From Bacteroidota bacterium (GTDB lineage Bacteria > Bacteroidota > Bacteroidia > Sphingobacteriales > Sphingobacteriaceae): a DNA stretch of 50,561 bases. The notes under the pieces are model-generated. The model was not told the origin of the DNA and did no database searches. It saw only the letters and a list, made by a program, of their open reading frames with translations. Below are positions 42,361-50,117 of this stretch, in pieces (position 1 is the stretch's first letter; the number at the start of each line of letters is the position of its first letter). Location of the stretch: positions 1 to 50,561 of the forward strand of contig JABDCF010000017.1 in NCBI GenBank assembly GCA_013288235.1. Direction: 5' to 3'. The position numbers and the translations under genes were made by a program.

Positions 42361-43419
42361 CTATGCTTCCACCACCTGGTTTTCTGGCCTTAAACTGCGT
42401 ACAGTTTTGCCGGCTTGCCACATTTCGCTGTCGCGTAATTCTTTTAATTCGATATCCAGTTTTTCGCGGTAATCCGGCTTGCTGTTTGAATCGATTGATT
42501 TTTGCGATTCAACACCTGTTGCCACGCTGTTGTATAATTCTTCAAATACCGGTTTGGTGGCATCGCGGAATTTTTTCCACCAATCCAGTGCGCCGCGTTG
42601 TGCGGTGGTTGAGCAATTGGCGTACATCCAGTCCATACCGTTTTCGGCAACCAATGGCATTAACGATTGGGTTAATTCTTCAACGGTTTCATTAAATGCC
42701 TCGGATGGCGAGTGGCCTTTGCTGCGCAATACATCATACTGTGCTGCAAATACACCCTGGATACAGCCCATCAGCGTGCCGCGTTCGCCGGTAAGGTCGC
42801 TGAAAACTTCTTTACGGAAATCGGTTTCAAACAAATAACCGCTGCCCACAGCAATACCCAAAGAAATTACCCTGTCTTTTGCTTTGCCTGTAGCATCCTG
42901 GAAAATAGCGTAGCTTGAATTTAAGCCGCGGCCCTGTAAAAACATGCGGCGCAACGAAGTGCCCGAGCCTTTTGGCGCAACCAAAAACACATCCACGTCA
43001 GCAGGAGGGATAATGCCGGTTTGCTCTTTAAAAGTGATACCAAAACCGTGTGAGAAATATAACGCTTTACCTTTTGTAAGATGTTTTTTAACGGTTGGCC
43101 ATAGGGCGATCTGTGCAGCATCGCTTAATAAATAGCATATTACTGTTCCCCGCTCAAGGGCTTCTTCAATTTCAAAAAGGGTTTCGCCAGGTACAAAGCC
43201 ATCGTTTACAGCTTTATCCCATGTTTTTGTGCCTTTACGCTGACCAACTATTACGTTAATGCCATTGTCTTTTTGATTGAGCGCCTGGCCAGGCCCCTGA
43301 ACGCCATAGCCAATTACAGCTACAACTTCATCTTTTAATACTTCCTGTGCCTTTGATAAAGGGAACTCCTCGCGGGTTACTACGTTTTCTTCAGTGCCGC
43401 CGAAAATTAATTTTGCCAT
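42361..43419 (-). CDS. ilvC: Ketol-acid reductoisomerase
   Basis: A 352-aa KARI that isomerises and reduces acetolactate and acetohydroxybutyrate. The Rossmann motif is GYGVQGPGQ (residues 37-45), with the cofactor loop VGQRKGTKTWDKA; C-terminal metal and substrate residues occur in GERGTLMGCIQG and ANCSTTAQRGALDW. The size lies between class I (about 330) and class II (about 490) and matches the usual Bacteroidota enzyme. Two copies of the BCAA repeat word precede its start (43431-43464). Confidence 0.96.
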   Translation of the reverse strand: MAKLIFGGTEENVVTREEFPLSKAQEVLKDEVVAVIGYGVQGPGQALNQKDNGINVIVGQRKGTKTWDKAVNDGFVPGETLFEIEEALERGTVICYLLSDAAQIALWPTVKKHLTKGKALYFSHGFGITFKEQTGIIPPADVDVFLVAPKGSGTSLRRMFLQGRGLNSSYAIFQDATGKAKDRVISLGIAVGSGYLFETDFRKEVFSDLTGERGTLMGCIQGVFAAQYDVLRSKGHSPSEAFNETVEELTQSLMPLVAENGMDWMYANCSTTAQRGALDWWKKFRDATKPVFEELYNSVATGVESQKSIDSNSKPDYREKLDIELKELRDSEMWQAGKTVRSLRPENQVVEA

Positions 43420-43430
43420 CTTATTTTTTT

Positions 43431-43464
43431 TGATTTCACCGATGTTTTTTTGATTTCACCGATT
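43431..43464 (-). repeat. BCAA repeat word, two copies before ilvC
   Basis: AATCGGTGAAATCA at 43451-43464 and ATCGGTGAAATCA at 43431-43443 on the coding strand, 11 nt before the ATG. Confidence 0.85.
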
Positions 43465-43515
43465 TTGGTTTACTGTATTATGGTTTTTTGTTTACTATTT
43501 AACTATTGTTACTCG

Positions 43516-43567
43516 TCCGGTTTTAACCTTTCGCCTTTTACCTTTCAGCTTTCGCCTCTTTTCACCT
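43516..43567. repeat. CCTTTCGCCTTTTACCTTTCAG stutter
   Basis: Four to five imperfect copies of ACCTTTCRSCTTT. The same word recurs at 11941-11975, 44199-44236 and 46815-46847. Confidence 0.65.
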
Positions 43568-44144
43568 ACTTCTTGGTTATAATCACTATCCCCGTTGCCC
43601 AGCCCATTTTTGTTAGTATGATATCGTCCCTGCTATCCAGGTCGGCTATCAGCTGTGTTGCTTTTTCGGCGTGGCCTGTCGGCCAGTTTTGCTGGGGCAG
43701 CATATCATCAATAATATAAATGCCGCCTTTTTCAATCATATCCAGCACTTCATCAAGCAATAAATATTTGCCCGGCCAGGTATCAGCAAAAATAAAGCTG
43801 AATTTTTTGCCTTCGTTTTGCTTTATCCACTCGCCGCCATCGGTACATATCAGCCTTAACCTTTTATCAACGCCTAAATTTTCCTTTGCGATGTTTAAAA
43901 ATGTTTCATCATTATCAATAGATATCAATGTCGACTTTTCATCCATCCCATCCAATATCCAGGTGGTTGATAAACCAGTACCCGTGCCCAACTCCAAAAA
44001 CTTACCGCCCGGTTTTGTTGCCGCCAATGTTTTAAGCAACGAACACGTTAAAACTTCCGAAGGCATGGTAAAACCATTAGCTTCGGTAGCTTCCTTTATA
44101 GCGTTGTAGGCTAACGGGTATTTTTGTTTTATTTCCTCTATCAT
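43566..44144 (-). CDS. O-methyltransferase family protein
   Basis: A 192-aa SAM-dependent methyltransferase: motif I FLELGTGTGLSTTW, acidic residue in LISIDNDE and FIFADTWPGKY. It resembles the predicted O-methyltransferase (class 3, COMT-like) group. It is a passenger between ilvN and ilvC. Substrate unknown; the proximity to acetolactate enzymes is only positional evidence. Confidence 0.85.
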   Translation of the reverse strand: MIEEIKQKYPLAYNAIKEATEANGFTMPSEVLTCSLLKTLAATKPGGKFLELGTGTGLSTTWILDGMDEKSTLISIDNDETFLNIAKENLGVDKRLRLICTDGGEWIKQNEGKKFSFIFADTWPGKYLLLDEVLDMIEKGGIYIIDDMLPQQNWPTGHAEKATQLIADLDSRDDIILTKMGWATGIVIITKK

Positions 44145-44198
44145 TTGTTAGTTCATAGTTGATAGCTCATGGTTCATGGCAGATTGTTTCTCATCAAA

Positions 44199-44236
44199 AC
44201 CTTTCGCCTTTAATCTTTCAGCTTTCACCTCCTTCT
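44199..44236. repeat. CCTTTCGCCTTTAATCTTTCAG stutter
   Basis: Third locus of the CTTTCRSCTTT word, directly at the end of ilvN; preceded by TAGTTCATAGTTGATAGCTC words at 44150-44180. Confidence 0.6.
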
Positions 44237-44237
44237 A

Positions 44238-44837
44238 CTACATCGTAAACACTTTCGCTCCCTGGTTCAAATATTCATTTTCAATTACTTCTTCTCCCGG
44301 TTCCAGTCTTTCAAACTCACGTATCTTTGAGTTAAAACCCTCGCTGTCTTTAATAATTGCCACACGTGCGCTGCGTACGAACTCTATCAGGCCATAAGGC
44401 TGTAAAATGCTGATGAGATTGTCGGTTTCTTCACGGTGACCGGTGGTTTCAAAAACCGTATAATCCTTCCGGAGCACAACAACACGGGCGCCGTTTTCGC
44501 GCAATAAACGTTCAACGCTTACCTTTTCGGCAATTACATCTGTCGATACTTTGTATAACGCCAGTTCCTGCCATATCACATCTTCGTTGGTATGGTAATA
44601 CACCTTCAGTACCTCCACCTGCTTTTCAATCTGTCGGCAAAGTTTGCGTACCACGTCTTCCGATTCGGTGATCACAATATTAAACCTGTGGATACTCTCA
44701 ATCTCCGACGGAGAAGTATTCAGGCTATCGATATTGATCTTCCTGCGGGTAAATATTATCGCTATCCGGTTTAGTAAACCGATCTGGTTTTCCGTGTAAA
44801 CCGTGATATTATATTCTTGTCTTTCCTGGTTTTCCAT
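44238..44837 (-). CDS. ilvN: Acetolactate synthase small (regulatory) subunit
   Basis: A 199-aa regulatory subunit giving valine sensitivity to acetolactate synthase. An N-terminal ACT domain (about residues 8-85, NITVYTENQIGLLNRIAIIF) and the C-terminal ALS_ss_C region (about 90-185) are both present. The frame is open 16 codons further, but that extension lacks similarity; the ATG at 44837 (MENQERQEYN) is chosen. It lies downstream of ilvB behind a palindromic repeat. Confidence 0.93.
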   Translation of the reverse strand: MENQERQEYNITVYTENQIGLLNRIAIIFTRRKINIDSLNTSPSEIESIHRFNIVITESEDVVRKLCRQIEKQVEVLKVYYHTNEDVIWQELALYKVSTDVIAEKVSVERLLRENGARVVVLRKDYTVFETTGHREETDNLISILQPYGLIEFVRSARVAIIKDSEGFNSKIREFERLEPGEEVIENEYLNQGAKVFTM

Positions 44838-44879
44838 TTTTACTTTCTTTAAATCTTTCGCCTCAAACTGCCTGTTTCT

Positions 44880-44964
44880 CCTCACCCTGCCCTTTACAAA
44901 GGAGAGGGTTCTTTAAAAAAGTGCGAAGCTTAAGTCCTCTCCTTTGGAGAGGATTTAGGTGAGG
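44880..44964. repeat. 85-bp palindromic intergenic repeat, copy 2
   Basis: Inverted relative to 35956-36036. Bounded by CCTCACC and GGTGAGG; the 33 nt at its right end are identical to the left end of copy 1 in reverse complement. It fills the ilvB-ilvN gap. Confidence 0.85.
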
Positions 44965-44973
44965 CCCCGGCCA

Positions 44974-46728
44974 TTATTTCAACCTTATCTCCGCAACACT
45001 GCATCCCTGCGGTACCATCGGGAACACGTTATTTTCCTTGGTTACCATTACTTCTAACAGGAATGACCCTTTGTTTTCCATCATTTCCTTTAACGCGCCC
45101 GGCAGGTCAGCCCTGTCCGACACGCATTTGCCGGGAATCCGGTAAGCTGCGGCCAGCGCAACAAAATCAGGACTTTCAATATCCACGAAAGAATAGCGGC
45201 GTGCGTTAAACAGCTCCTGCCACTGGCGTACCATGCCCAGGAAACGGTTATTCAGTATGATGATCTTTACATCGATGCCTGTTTGCATTATGGTGCCCAG
45301 TTCCTGGCAGGTCATCTGGAAACCGCCATCGCCGATGATGGCGATAACATCACGCTCCTGCGCGCCAAATTTTGCGCCTATGGCAGCTGGAAGGGCAAAG
45401 CCCATGGTACCTAAACCGCCGCTCGTAATATTGCTGCGTGTTTTATTTAGGATTGCATAACGACAGGCCACCATCTGGTGCTGGCCAACATCGGTTACAA
45501 TTACGGCATCGCCTTTGGTAAGCTCATTTAATTGCTTGATCACTTCGCCCATCGTCAATTCGTCTGAGGTTGGGTTTAACTCGGTATGTATTACCGCGTC
45601 ATATTCCTTTTGGGCGAAATCGTCAAATTTATCATGCCATGCGGTATGATCTTTTTTATCAACCAATGCGGTAAGCAACGGCAATGTTTCTTTACAATCG
45701 CCCCAAACGGGTACTGTTGATTTTACGTTTTTATCGATCTCGGCAGGGTCAATATCCAGGTGGATAACCTTTGCCTGTTTAGCATATTTATCAAGGCGGC
45801 CGGTTACGCGGTCATCAAAGCGCATACCTATCGCGATAAGCACATCACATTCGTTAGTAAGCACATTCGGACCGTAGTTGCCGTGCATACCCAGCATACC
45901 TACGTTTAGTGGGTGGTCTGTAGGGATAGCGCCGGCGCCTAAAATTGTCCATGCTGCGGGGATGCCGCTTTTCTCAACAAAAGCTTTAAATTCCTGTTCG
46001 GCACTGCCTAAAATTACGCCTTGTCCCCAAATGATGAACGGCTTTTTAGCCGAATTGATCAATTCAGCAGCTTCCTTAATATACTGCGGGCGAACGATAG
46101 GTTTTGGCCTGTAGCTGCGGATATGATCACATTTGATGTAACCTTCGTAGCTGAATTTTTGTATCTGTGCGTTTTTAGTGATATCTATCAATACCGGGCC
46201 CGGCCTGCCGCTTTTGGCAATGTAAAATGCTTTGGCAATAACTTCGGGAATTTCGGTAGCATCGGTTACCTGGTAGTTCCATTTGGTTACCGGGGTGGTG
46301 ATGTTGATCACATCCGTCTCCTGGAAAGCATCGGTACCTAATAAATGGGCGAAAACCTGCCCTGTGATACATACCAATGGCGTGCTGTCTATCTGTGCAT
46401 CGGCCAGGCCTGTTACCAAATTGGTAGCGCCGGGGCCGCTGGTAGCAAAAACAACGCCCACCTTGCCCGATGTACGTGCATAACCCTGCCCCGCGTGTAT
46501 CCCGCCCTGCTCGTGGCGGACAAGGATATGGTTCAATCTATCATTATAATCAAACAAAGCATCGTAAATGGGCATAATTGCACCACCCGGATACCCAAAA
46601 ATGGTATCCACACCTTCAGCGATCAATGCATCCAACAATGCCTCCGACCCTGATACTTCTGTTTTCTGTGATTTCACCGATTTCTCTGCGATTTCACCGA
46701 TTTCTTGTGTGATCGTTTGTGTTTCCAC
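44974..46728 (-). CDS. ilvB: Acetolactate synthase large (catalytic) subunit
   Basis: A 584-aa ThDP enzyme condensing pyruvate with pyruvate or 2-oxobutanoate. GVDTIFGYPGGAIMP and the catalytic glutamate in LVRHEQGGIHAGQGYAR are N-terminal; the ThDP motif GDGGFQMTCQEL is C-terminal. The enzyme core starts at about residue 26 (SGSEALLDALIAEG). The first 20 codons contain two copies of the BCAA repeat word read in different frames (EIGEI at 9-13 and KSVKS at 16-20). A GTG at codon 18 (46677) is an alternative start that would remove the repeat-derived part. Confidence 0.96.
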   Translation of the reverse strand: METQTITQEIGEIAEKSVKSQKTEVSGSEALLDALIAEGVDTIFGYPGGAIMPIYDALFDYNDRLNHILVRHEQGGIHAGQGYARTSGKVGVVFATSGPGATNLVTGLADAQIDSTPLVCITGQVFAHLLGTDAFQETDVINITTPVTKWNYQVTDATEIPEVIAKAFYIAKSGRPGPVLIDITKNAQIQKFSYEGYIKCDHIRSYRPKPIVRPQYIKEAAELINSAKKPFIIWGQGVILGSAEQEFKAFVEKSGIPAAWTILGAGAIPTDHPLNVGMLGMHGNYGPNVLTNECDVLIAIGMRFDDRVTGRLDKYAKQAKVIHLDIDPAEIDKNVKSTVPVWGDCKETLPLLTALVDKKDHTAWHDKFDDFAQKEYDAVIHTELNPTSDELTMGEVIKQLNELTKGDAVIVTDVGQHQMVACRYAILNKTRSNITSGGLGTMGFALPAAIGAKFGAQERDVIAIIGDGGFQMTCQELGTIMQTGIDVKIIILNNRFLGMVRQWQELFNARRYSFVDIESPDFVALAAAYRIPGKCVSDRADLPGALKEMMENKGSFLLEVMVTKENNVFPMVPQGCSVAEIRLK

Positions 46729-46779
46729 GTTTTTATTTTTTTAGGTGATTTCACTGATTTATTTGTGATTTCACCGATT
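46669..46779 (-). repeat. BCAA repeat word, four copies around the ilvB start
   Basis: Copies at 46766-46779 and 46746-46759 (one mismatch) lie in the leader; copies at 46689-46702 and 46669-46682 lie inside the first 20 codons. All are on the coding strand. Confidence 0.85.
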
Positions 46780-46814
46780 TCCATTCTGTTATTTTCCTGG
46801 AGGCTACGTAAACT

Positions 46815-46847
46815 TTTCACCTTTCGTCCTTTACCTTTCACCTCACC
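46815..46847. repeat. CACCTTTCGTCCTTTACCTT stutter
   Basis: Fourth locus of the CCTTTCRSCTTT word, adjacent to the ilvD stop codon. Confidence 0.55.
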
Positions 46848-46848
46848 G

Positions 46849-48558
46849 TTAAAATTCATCCGTAACACAACCTTCAGCAGCTGTGCTAACCGTTTTGGCG
46901 TATTTGTATAAAAGGCCGCTTTTGGCTTTTAACGCCGGCTGTACCCAACTGACTCGTCTTGCAGCGATCTCTGCATCCGAAACTTTTAGTGTCATGGTAT
47001 TTGCTGTGGCATCTATCTCTATCGTGTCATCGTCTTTTACTAAGCCTATCAAACCACCGTCGTAAGCTTCGGGGGTGATGTGGCCAACCACAAACCCGTG
47101 GGTGCCGCCGCTGAAACGGCCATCGGTAATTAATGCCACCGAAGCGCCCAGGCCTGCGCCGAAAATTGCGCCTGTAGGTTTCAGCATCTCGGGCATGCCC
47201 GGTGCGCCTTTGGGGCCAATGTTGCGGATCACCACCACATCGCCTGCTTTAACGCGACCGCTTTGTATGCCATCTATCAACTCGAACTCGCCATCAAAAA
47301 CCCGGGCAGGGCCTTCAAAACGCTCGCCCTCTTTGCCGCTTATTTTGGCAACGCTGCCACCCTCGGCTAAATTGCCATATAGTATTTGCAGGTGGCCTGT
47401 AGCTTTTATAGGTTTTTCAACCGGGAAAATAACTTTCTGTGTTTCAAAGTTAATTTCCGGTACCTCTTCCAAATTTTCGGCAATGGTTTTGCCGGTAACA
47501 GTTAAGCAGCTACCATCAATCCAGCCTAATTTTAGCAAGTATTTCATTACCGCAGGTACACCGCCAACTTTATGCAGGTCTTCCATCATGTATTTGCCGC
47601 TTGGCTTCATATCGGCCAGTACGGGTATGCGGTTGCTAACGGCCTGGAAATCGTCCTGCGTTAATTTTACATTTACGCTTTTGGCCATCGCTATTAAATG
47701 CAGCACAGCATTGGTCGACCCGCCTAATACCATTATGGTTACTATCGCATTTTCAAATGCCGCGCGGGTCATAATGTCCGATGGCTTTATATCGCGTTCC
47801 AATAATATTTTTATAGCCTTGCCGGCCGCCAGGCATTCCGCTTTCTTTTCTTCGCTCAACGCAGGGTTTGATGACGAATAAGGCAAACTCATGCCCAAAG
47901 CCTCAATAGCCGATGCCATAGTATTGGCTGTATATATACCGCCGCAAGCGCCCGCACTTGGACAAGCATTTTTTACTACGCCCAAAAAATCTTCGGGGGT
48001 TATATTACCGGCTATCCGTTGGCCCAGGGCCTCAAATGCTGATACAATGTTCAAATCTTCGCCTTTATAGTGGCCGGGTTTTATGGTACCGCCATATACC
48101 ATTATTGATGGCCTGTTAAGCCTGCCCATGGCCATAACTGAACCGGGCATATTTTTATCACAGCCAGGCAACGTGATCAGCCCATCATAATATTGTGCGC
48201 CAACAACCGCCTCTATAGAATCGGCAATAACATCACGGCTAACCAGCGAATAACGCATGCCATCGGTACCCATGCTCATGCCATCGCTAACGCCAATGGT
48301 ATGGAATATCAGGCCCACCAAATCCTCTTCCCAAATACCTTGTTTTACCAGTTTGGCCAAATCGTTAAGGTGCATGTTGCAGGTATTGCCATCGTAACCC
48401 ATGCTGGCCACGCCAACCTGCGCTTTTTGCATATCTTCATCAGTTAAACCAATACCGTAAAGCATGGCCTGGGCGCCCGGTTGCGTGGGGTCCTGCGTAA
48501 ATGTTTTACTGTATTTGTTTAATTCTACCGCTTCAATTGTACCGTTTGATGAACTCAT
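46849..48558 (-). CDS. ilvD: Dihydroxy-acid dehydratase
   Basis: A 569-aa Fe-S dehydratase, third step of the valine/isoleucine route. Cluster and active-site motifs: [27 protein letters not shown] and the C-terminal [15 protein letters not shown]. The frame is open to 48606, but the ATG at 48558 ([14 protein letters not shown]) is preferred since the upstream part overlaps a leader hairpin. It is the first gene of the BCAA cluster. Confidence 0.97.
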   Translation of the reverse strand: MSSSNGTIEAVELNKYSKTFTQDPTQPGAQAMLYGIGLTDEDMQKAQVGVASMGYDGNTCNMHLNDLAKLVKQGIWEEDLVGLIFHTIGVSDGMSMGTDGMRYSLVSRDVIADSIEAVVGAQYYDGLITLPGCDKNMPGSVMAMGRLNRPSIMVYGGTIKPGHYKGEDLNIVSAFEALGQRIAGNITPEDFLGVVKNACPSAGACGGIYTANTMASAIEALGMSLPYSSSNPALSEEKKAECLAAGKAIKILLERDIKPSDIMTRAAFENAIVTIMVLGGSTNAVLHLIAMAKSVNVKLTQDDFQAVSNRIPVLADMKPSGKYMMEDLHKVGGVPAVMKYLLKLGWIDGSCLTVTGKTIAENLEEVPEINFETQKVIFPVEKPIKATGHLQILYGNLAEGGSVAKISGKEGERFEGPARVFDGEFELIDGIQSGRVKAGDVVVIRNIGPKGAPGMPEMLKPTGAIFGAGLGASVALITDGRFSGGTHGFVVGHITPEAYDGGLIGLVKDDDTIEIDATANTMTLKVSDAEIAARRVSWVQPALKAKSGLLYKYAKTVSTAAEGCVTDEF

Positions 48559-48600
48559 GTTATATAGGCTGTAACAGCTTTTTTTGTATTTAAATTTGAT

Positions 48601-48619
48601 GGGCAAGCGCGACTTACCC
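48601..48619 (-). promoter_or_regulatory. Hairpin in the ilvD leader
   Basis: On the minus strand GGGTAAG and CTTGCCC form a 7-bp stem (one G-U) around TCGCG, 42 nt before the ilvD ATG. No T run follows, so it is a structure in the leader rather than a terminator. Confidence 0.45.
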
Positions 48620-48639
48620 GGTTTTATAATTTGATATTT

Positions 48640-48670
48640 GTAAGGTAGAAATAGGAAAAACGAATAACAA
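48640..48670 (-). promoter_or_regulatory. Weak candidate promoter of the BCAA cluster
   Basis: On the minus strand TTG (48668-48670), a 20-nt spacer and TACCTTAC (48640-48647), which has two mismatches to TAnnTTTG. It would start the transcript about 75 nt upstream of ilvD. Confidence 0.25.
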
Positions 48671-49026
48671 GGATTAAAATAAATTTATTCAATTAGTATT
48701 TAATTTGGTAAAACATTATAAAAACCATATTAAAAGTGGTCAACAAAGCCCATAAAGATACAATATTTTCAACAAAATAGACCAAAGTTTAAAACGGTAT
48801 TCGGTATATTTTTTATGCATGCATAGTAATTGCGCGGTTTTCGGCGTAAAATGGGGAAATTGATGTGCGGATGTGTAGATTTTTGATGTGCAGATTGTGG
48901 GAATTTGATGGGTGTAATTAAAGGTCAGGACCGCTATGTTCTTTTACAAAAAAAACAAACATTTAAACTACTTGGGTGTTTTTCAGTCTTACAACCAAAA
49001 CATCATAAAAACTAACATCAAAAGTT
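48671..49026. other. AT-rich divergent gap upstream of ilvD
   Basis: No gene is supported here. It holds a perfect 12-bp palindrome TATGCATGCATA (48814-48825), a candidate operator, a reverse TCTGCACAT stutter (48862-48897) and the start of the duplicated unit of the small secreted proteins (from about 48950). Confidence 0.5.
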
Positions 49027-49356
49027 ATGAAAAAAGTATTATTTATTTTGGCGATTGCCATTGCATCAGCCAATGTATCGTTTGCACAACCAGGTAGAGG
49101 AAGGATCAGTTTCGATGTGATAATTGGAAACAGGCCGCCGGCACCTAATGAAATTGCCTTAATGCAGGCAGAAGAAGCAAGGTACCCAAACATCACCAAC
49201 GCGATGCACGAAATTGAGCATGCCATGGATCACTTGAATAACGCCCCCGGTATTTTTGGAGGGCACAAAGCCCAGGCAGCCGCCGATTTGAAAAAAGCAT
49301 GGATATCTTTGAGAAAGGCATTATATTTCCAACTTTACGAGGATACGGGCCGATAA
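49027..49356 (+). CDS. Small secreted helical protein, copy 1
   Basis: A 109-aa exported protein: signal peptide of about 20 residues (cleavage near SFAQ), then a short extended part and two helices containing AMHEIEHAMDHLNNAPGIFG and GGHKAQAAADLKKAW. The APGxFGGHKA-(helix) pattern is known to me from small periplasmic proteins of unknown function. His residues at regular helix spacing (HEIEHAMDH) could bind a metal. It has its own terminator and a paralogue 593 nt downstream. Confidence 0.82.
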   Translation: MKKVLFILAIAIASANVSFAQPGRGRISFDVIIGNRPPAPNEIALMQAEEARYPNITNAMHEIEHAMDHLNNAPGIFGGHKAQAAADLKKAWISLRKALYFQLYEDTGR

Positions 49357-49387
49357 CAAATCGGATATTTTTAAATTTTTTATAGAT

Positions 49388-49415
49388 AATGCCTGCCATT
49401 TGGCGGGCATTTTTT
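49388..49415 (+). terminator. Terminator of copy 1
   Basis: AATGCCTGCC/GGCGGGCATT with ATTT loop, one mismatch, followed by T5. Confidence 0.8.
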
Positions 49416-49619
49416 GTTCCATTGATAGTCGTTCAGCGGCATACGAGAACGCGACCTATTTTGGCCTGCACGGCATTTTAGTGAGCGAAAAGAATAATTT
49501 GATAGGTGTAGTTACAGATGGGCCAGCGGAGTTTTTTTCAAAAAAAGAAACATTTAAGCTACGCGGGTGTTTTCCAGTGATACCACCAAAACATCATTAA
49601 AACCAAACAACAGAAAGTT

Positions 49620-49949
49620 ATGAAAAAAGTATTGTTTATTTTGGCGATTGCCATAGCATCAGCCAATGTATCATTCGCACAGCAAGTTGGGGGAAGGATC
49701 AGTTTCGATGTGATCATCGGAAACAGACAGCCCGCACCTAATGAAATTACCCTGATGAGGGCCGAAGAAGCGAGGTATCCGAACATGACCAACGCGATGC
49801 ATGAAGTGGAAGCTGCTATGAATCATTTAAATAGCGCCCCGGGTATTTTTGGCGGCCACAAAGCCCAGGCAGCCGCCGATTTGAAAAAAGCATGGATATC
49901 TTTAAGAAAGGCGTTATATTTCGCACTATACCAGGATACGGGCCGATAA
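49620..49949 (+). CDS. Small secreted helical protein, copy 2
   Basis: A 109-aa paralogue of the preceding gene with the same signal peptide and the AMHEVEAAMNHLNSAPGIFG plus GGHKAQAAADLKKAW helices. Differences concentrate in the helix where copy 1 has HEIEHAMDH: copy 2 has lost the second and third histidines or altered them (EAAMNH). The C-terminal half is nearly invariant, so it is under stronger constraint. Function unknown. Confidence 0.82.
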   Translation: MKKVLFILAIAIASANVSFAQQVGGRISFDVIIGNRQPAPNEITLMRAEEARYPNMTNAMHEVEAAMNHLNSAPGIFGGHKAQAAADLKKAWISLRKALYFALYQDTGR

Positions 49950-49968
49950 CAAAACGAGTTTTTTATAG

Positions 49969-49996
49969 AATGCCTGCCGGTTGGCGGGCATTTTTT
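49969..49996 (+). terminator. Terminator of copy 2
   Basis: AATGCCTGCC/GGCGGGCATT, same stem as copy 1 with a different loop, followed by T6. Confidence 0.8.
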
Positions 49997-50117
49997 GTTG
50001 TTGTATCAGGTTGCGCATTGGAATGACACCGCTTTTGGTGTTGTGGGATTTGCGTGAGGACGCTTAATAAATAATTGGTATATTTAGGCAGGATTCTACT
50101 TCCGCCGAGACCAGCCA

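Larger units (their letters stand above)
48950..49415. repeat. Tandem duplication unit 1 (about 465 bp)
   Basis: Upstream sequence (GGGTGTTTTTCAGT, CCAAAACATCAT), the whole gene and its terminator are repeated at about 49543-49996 with scattered substitutions; start codons are 593 nt apart. Confidence 0.85.
49543..49996. repeat. Tandem duplication unit 2
   Basis: Second copy of the unit at 48950-49415; about 125 nt of unrelated sequence (49420-49543) lies between the units. Confidence 0.85.

Noticed and set aside
47075..47881. 268-codon open frame antisense to ilvD
   Set aside because: Covers the conserved coding region of ilvD on the opposite strand with a Pro/Ser-rich translation; shadow of codon bias.
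48559..48670. Leader peptide or T-box attenuator for the BCAA cluster
   Set aside because: No short frame rich in Ile/Leu/Val codons followed by alternative hairpins, and no T-box consensus was found.
49400..49600. 66-codon frame between the duplicated secreted-protein genes
   Set aside because: Begins in a terminator and runs into the duplicated upstream region of copy 2; no conserved feature, so probably spacer sequence.
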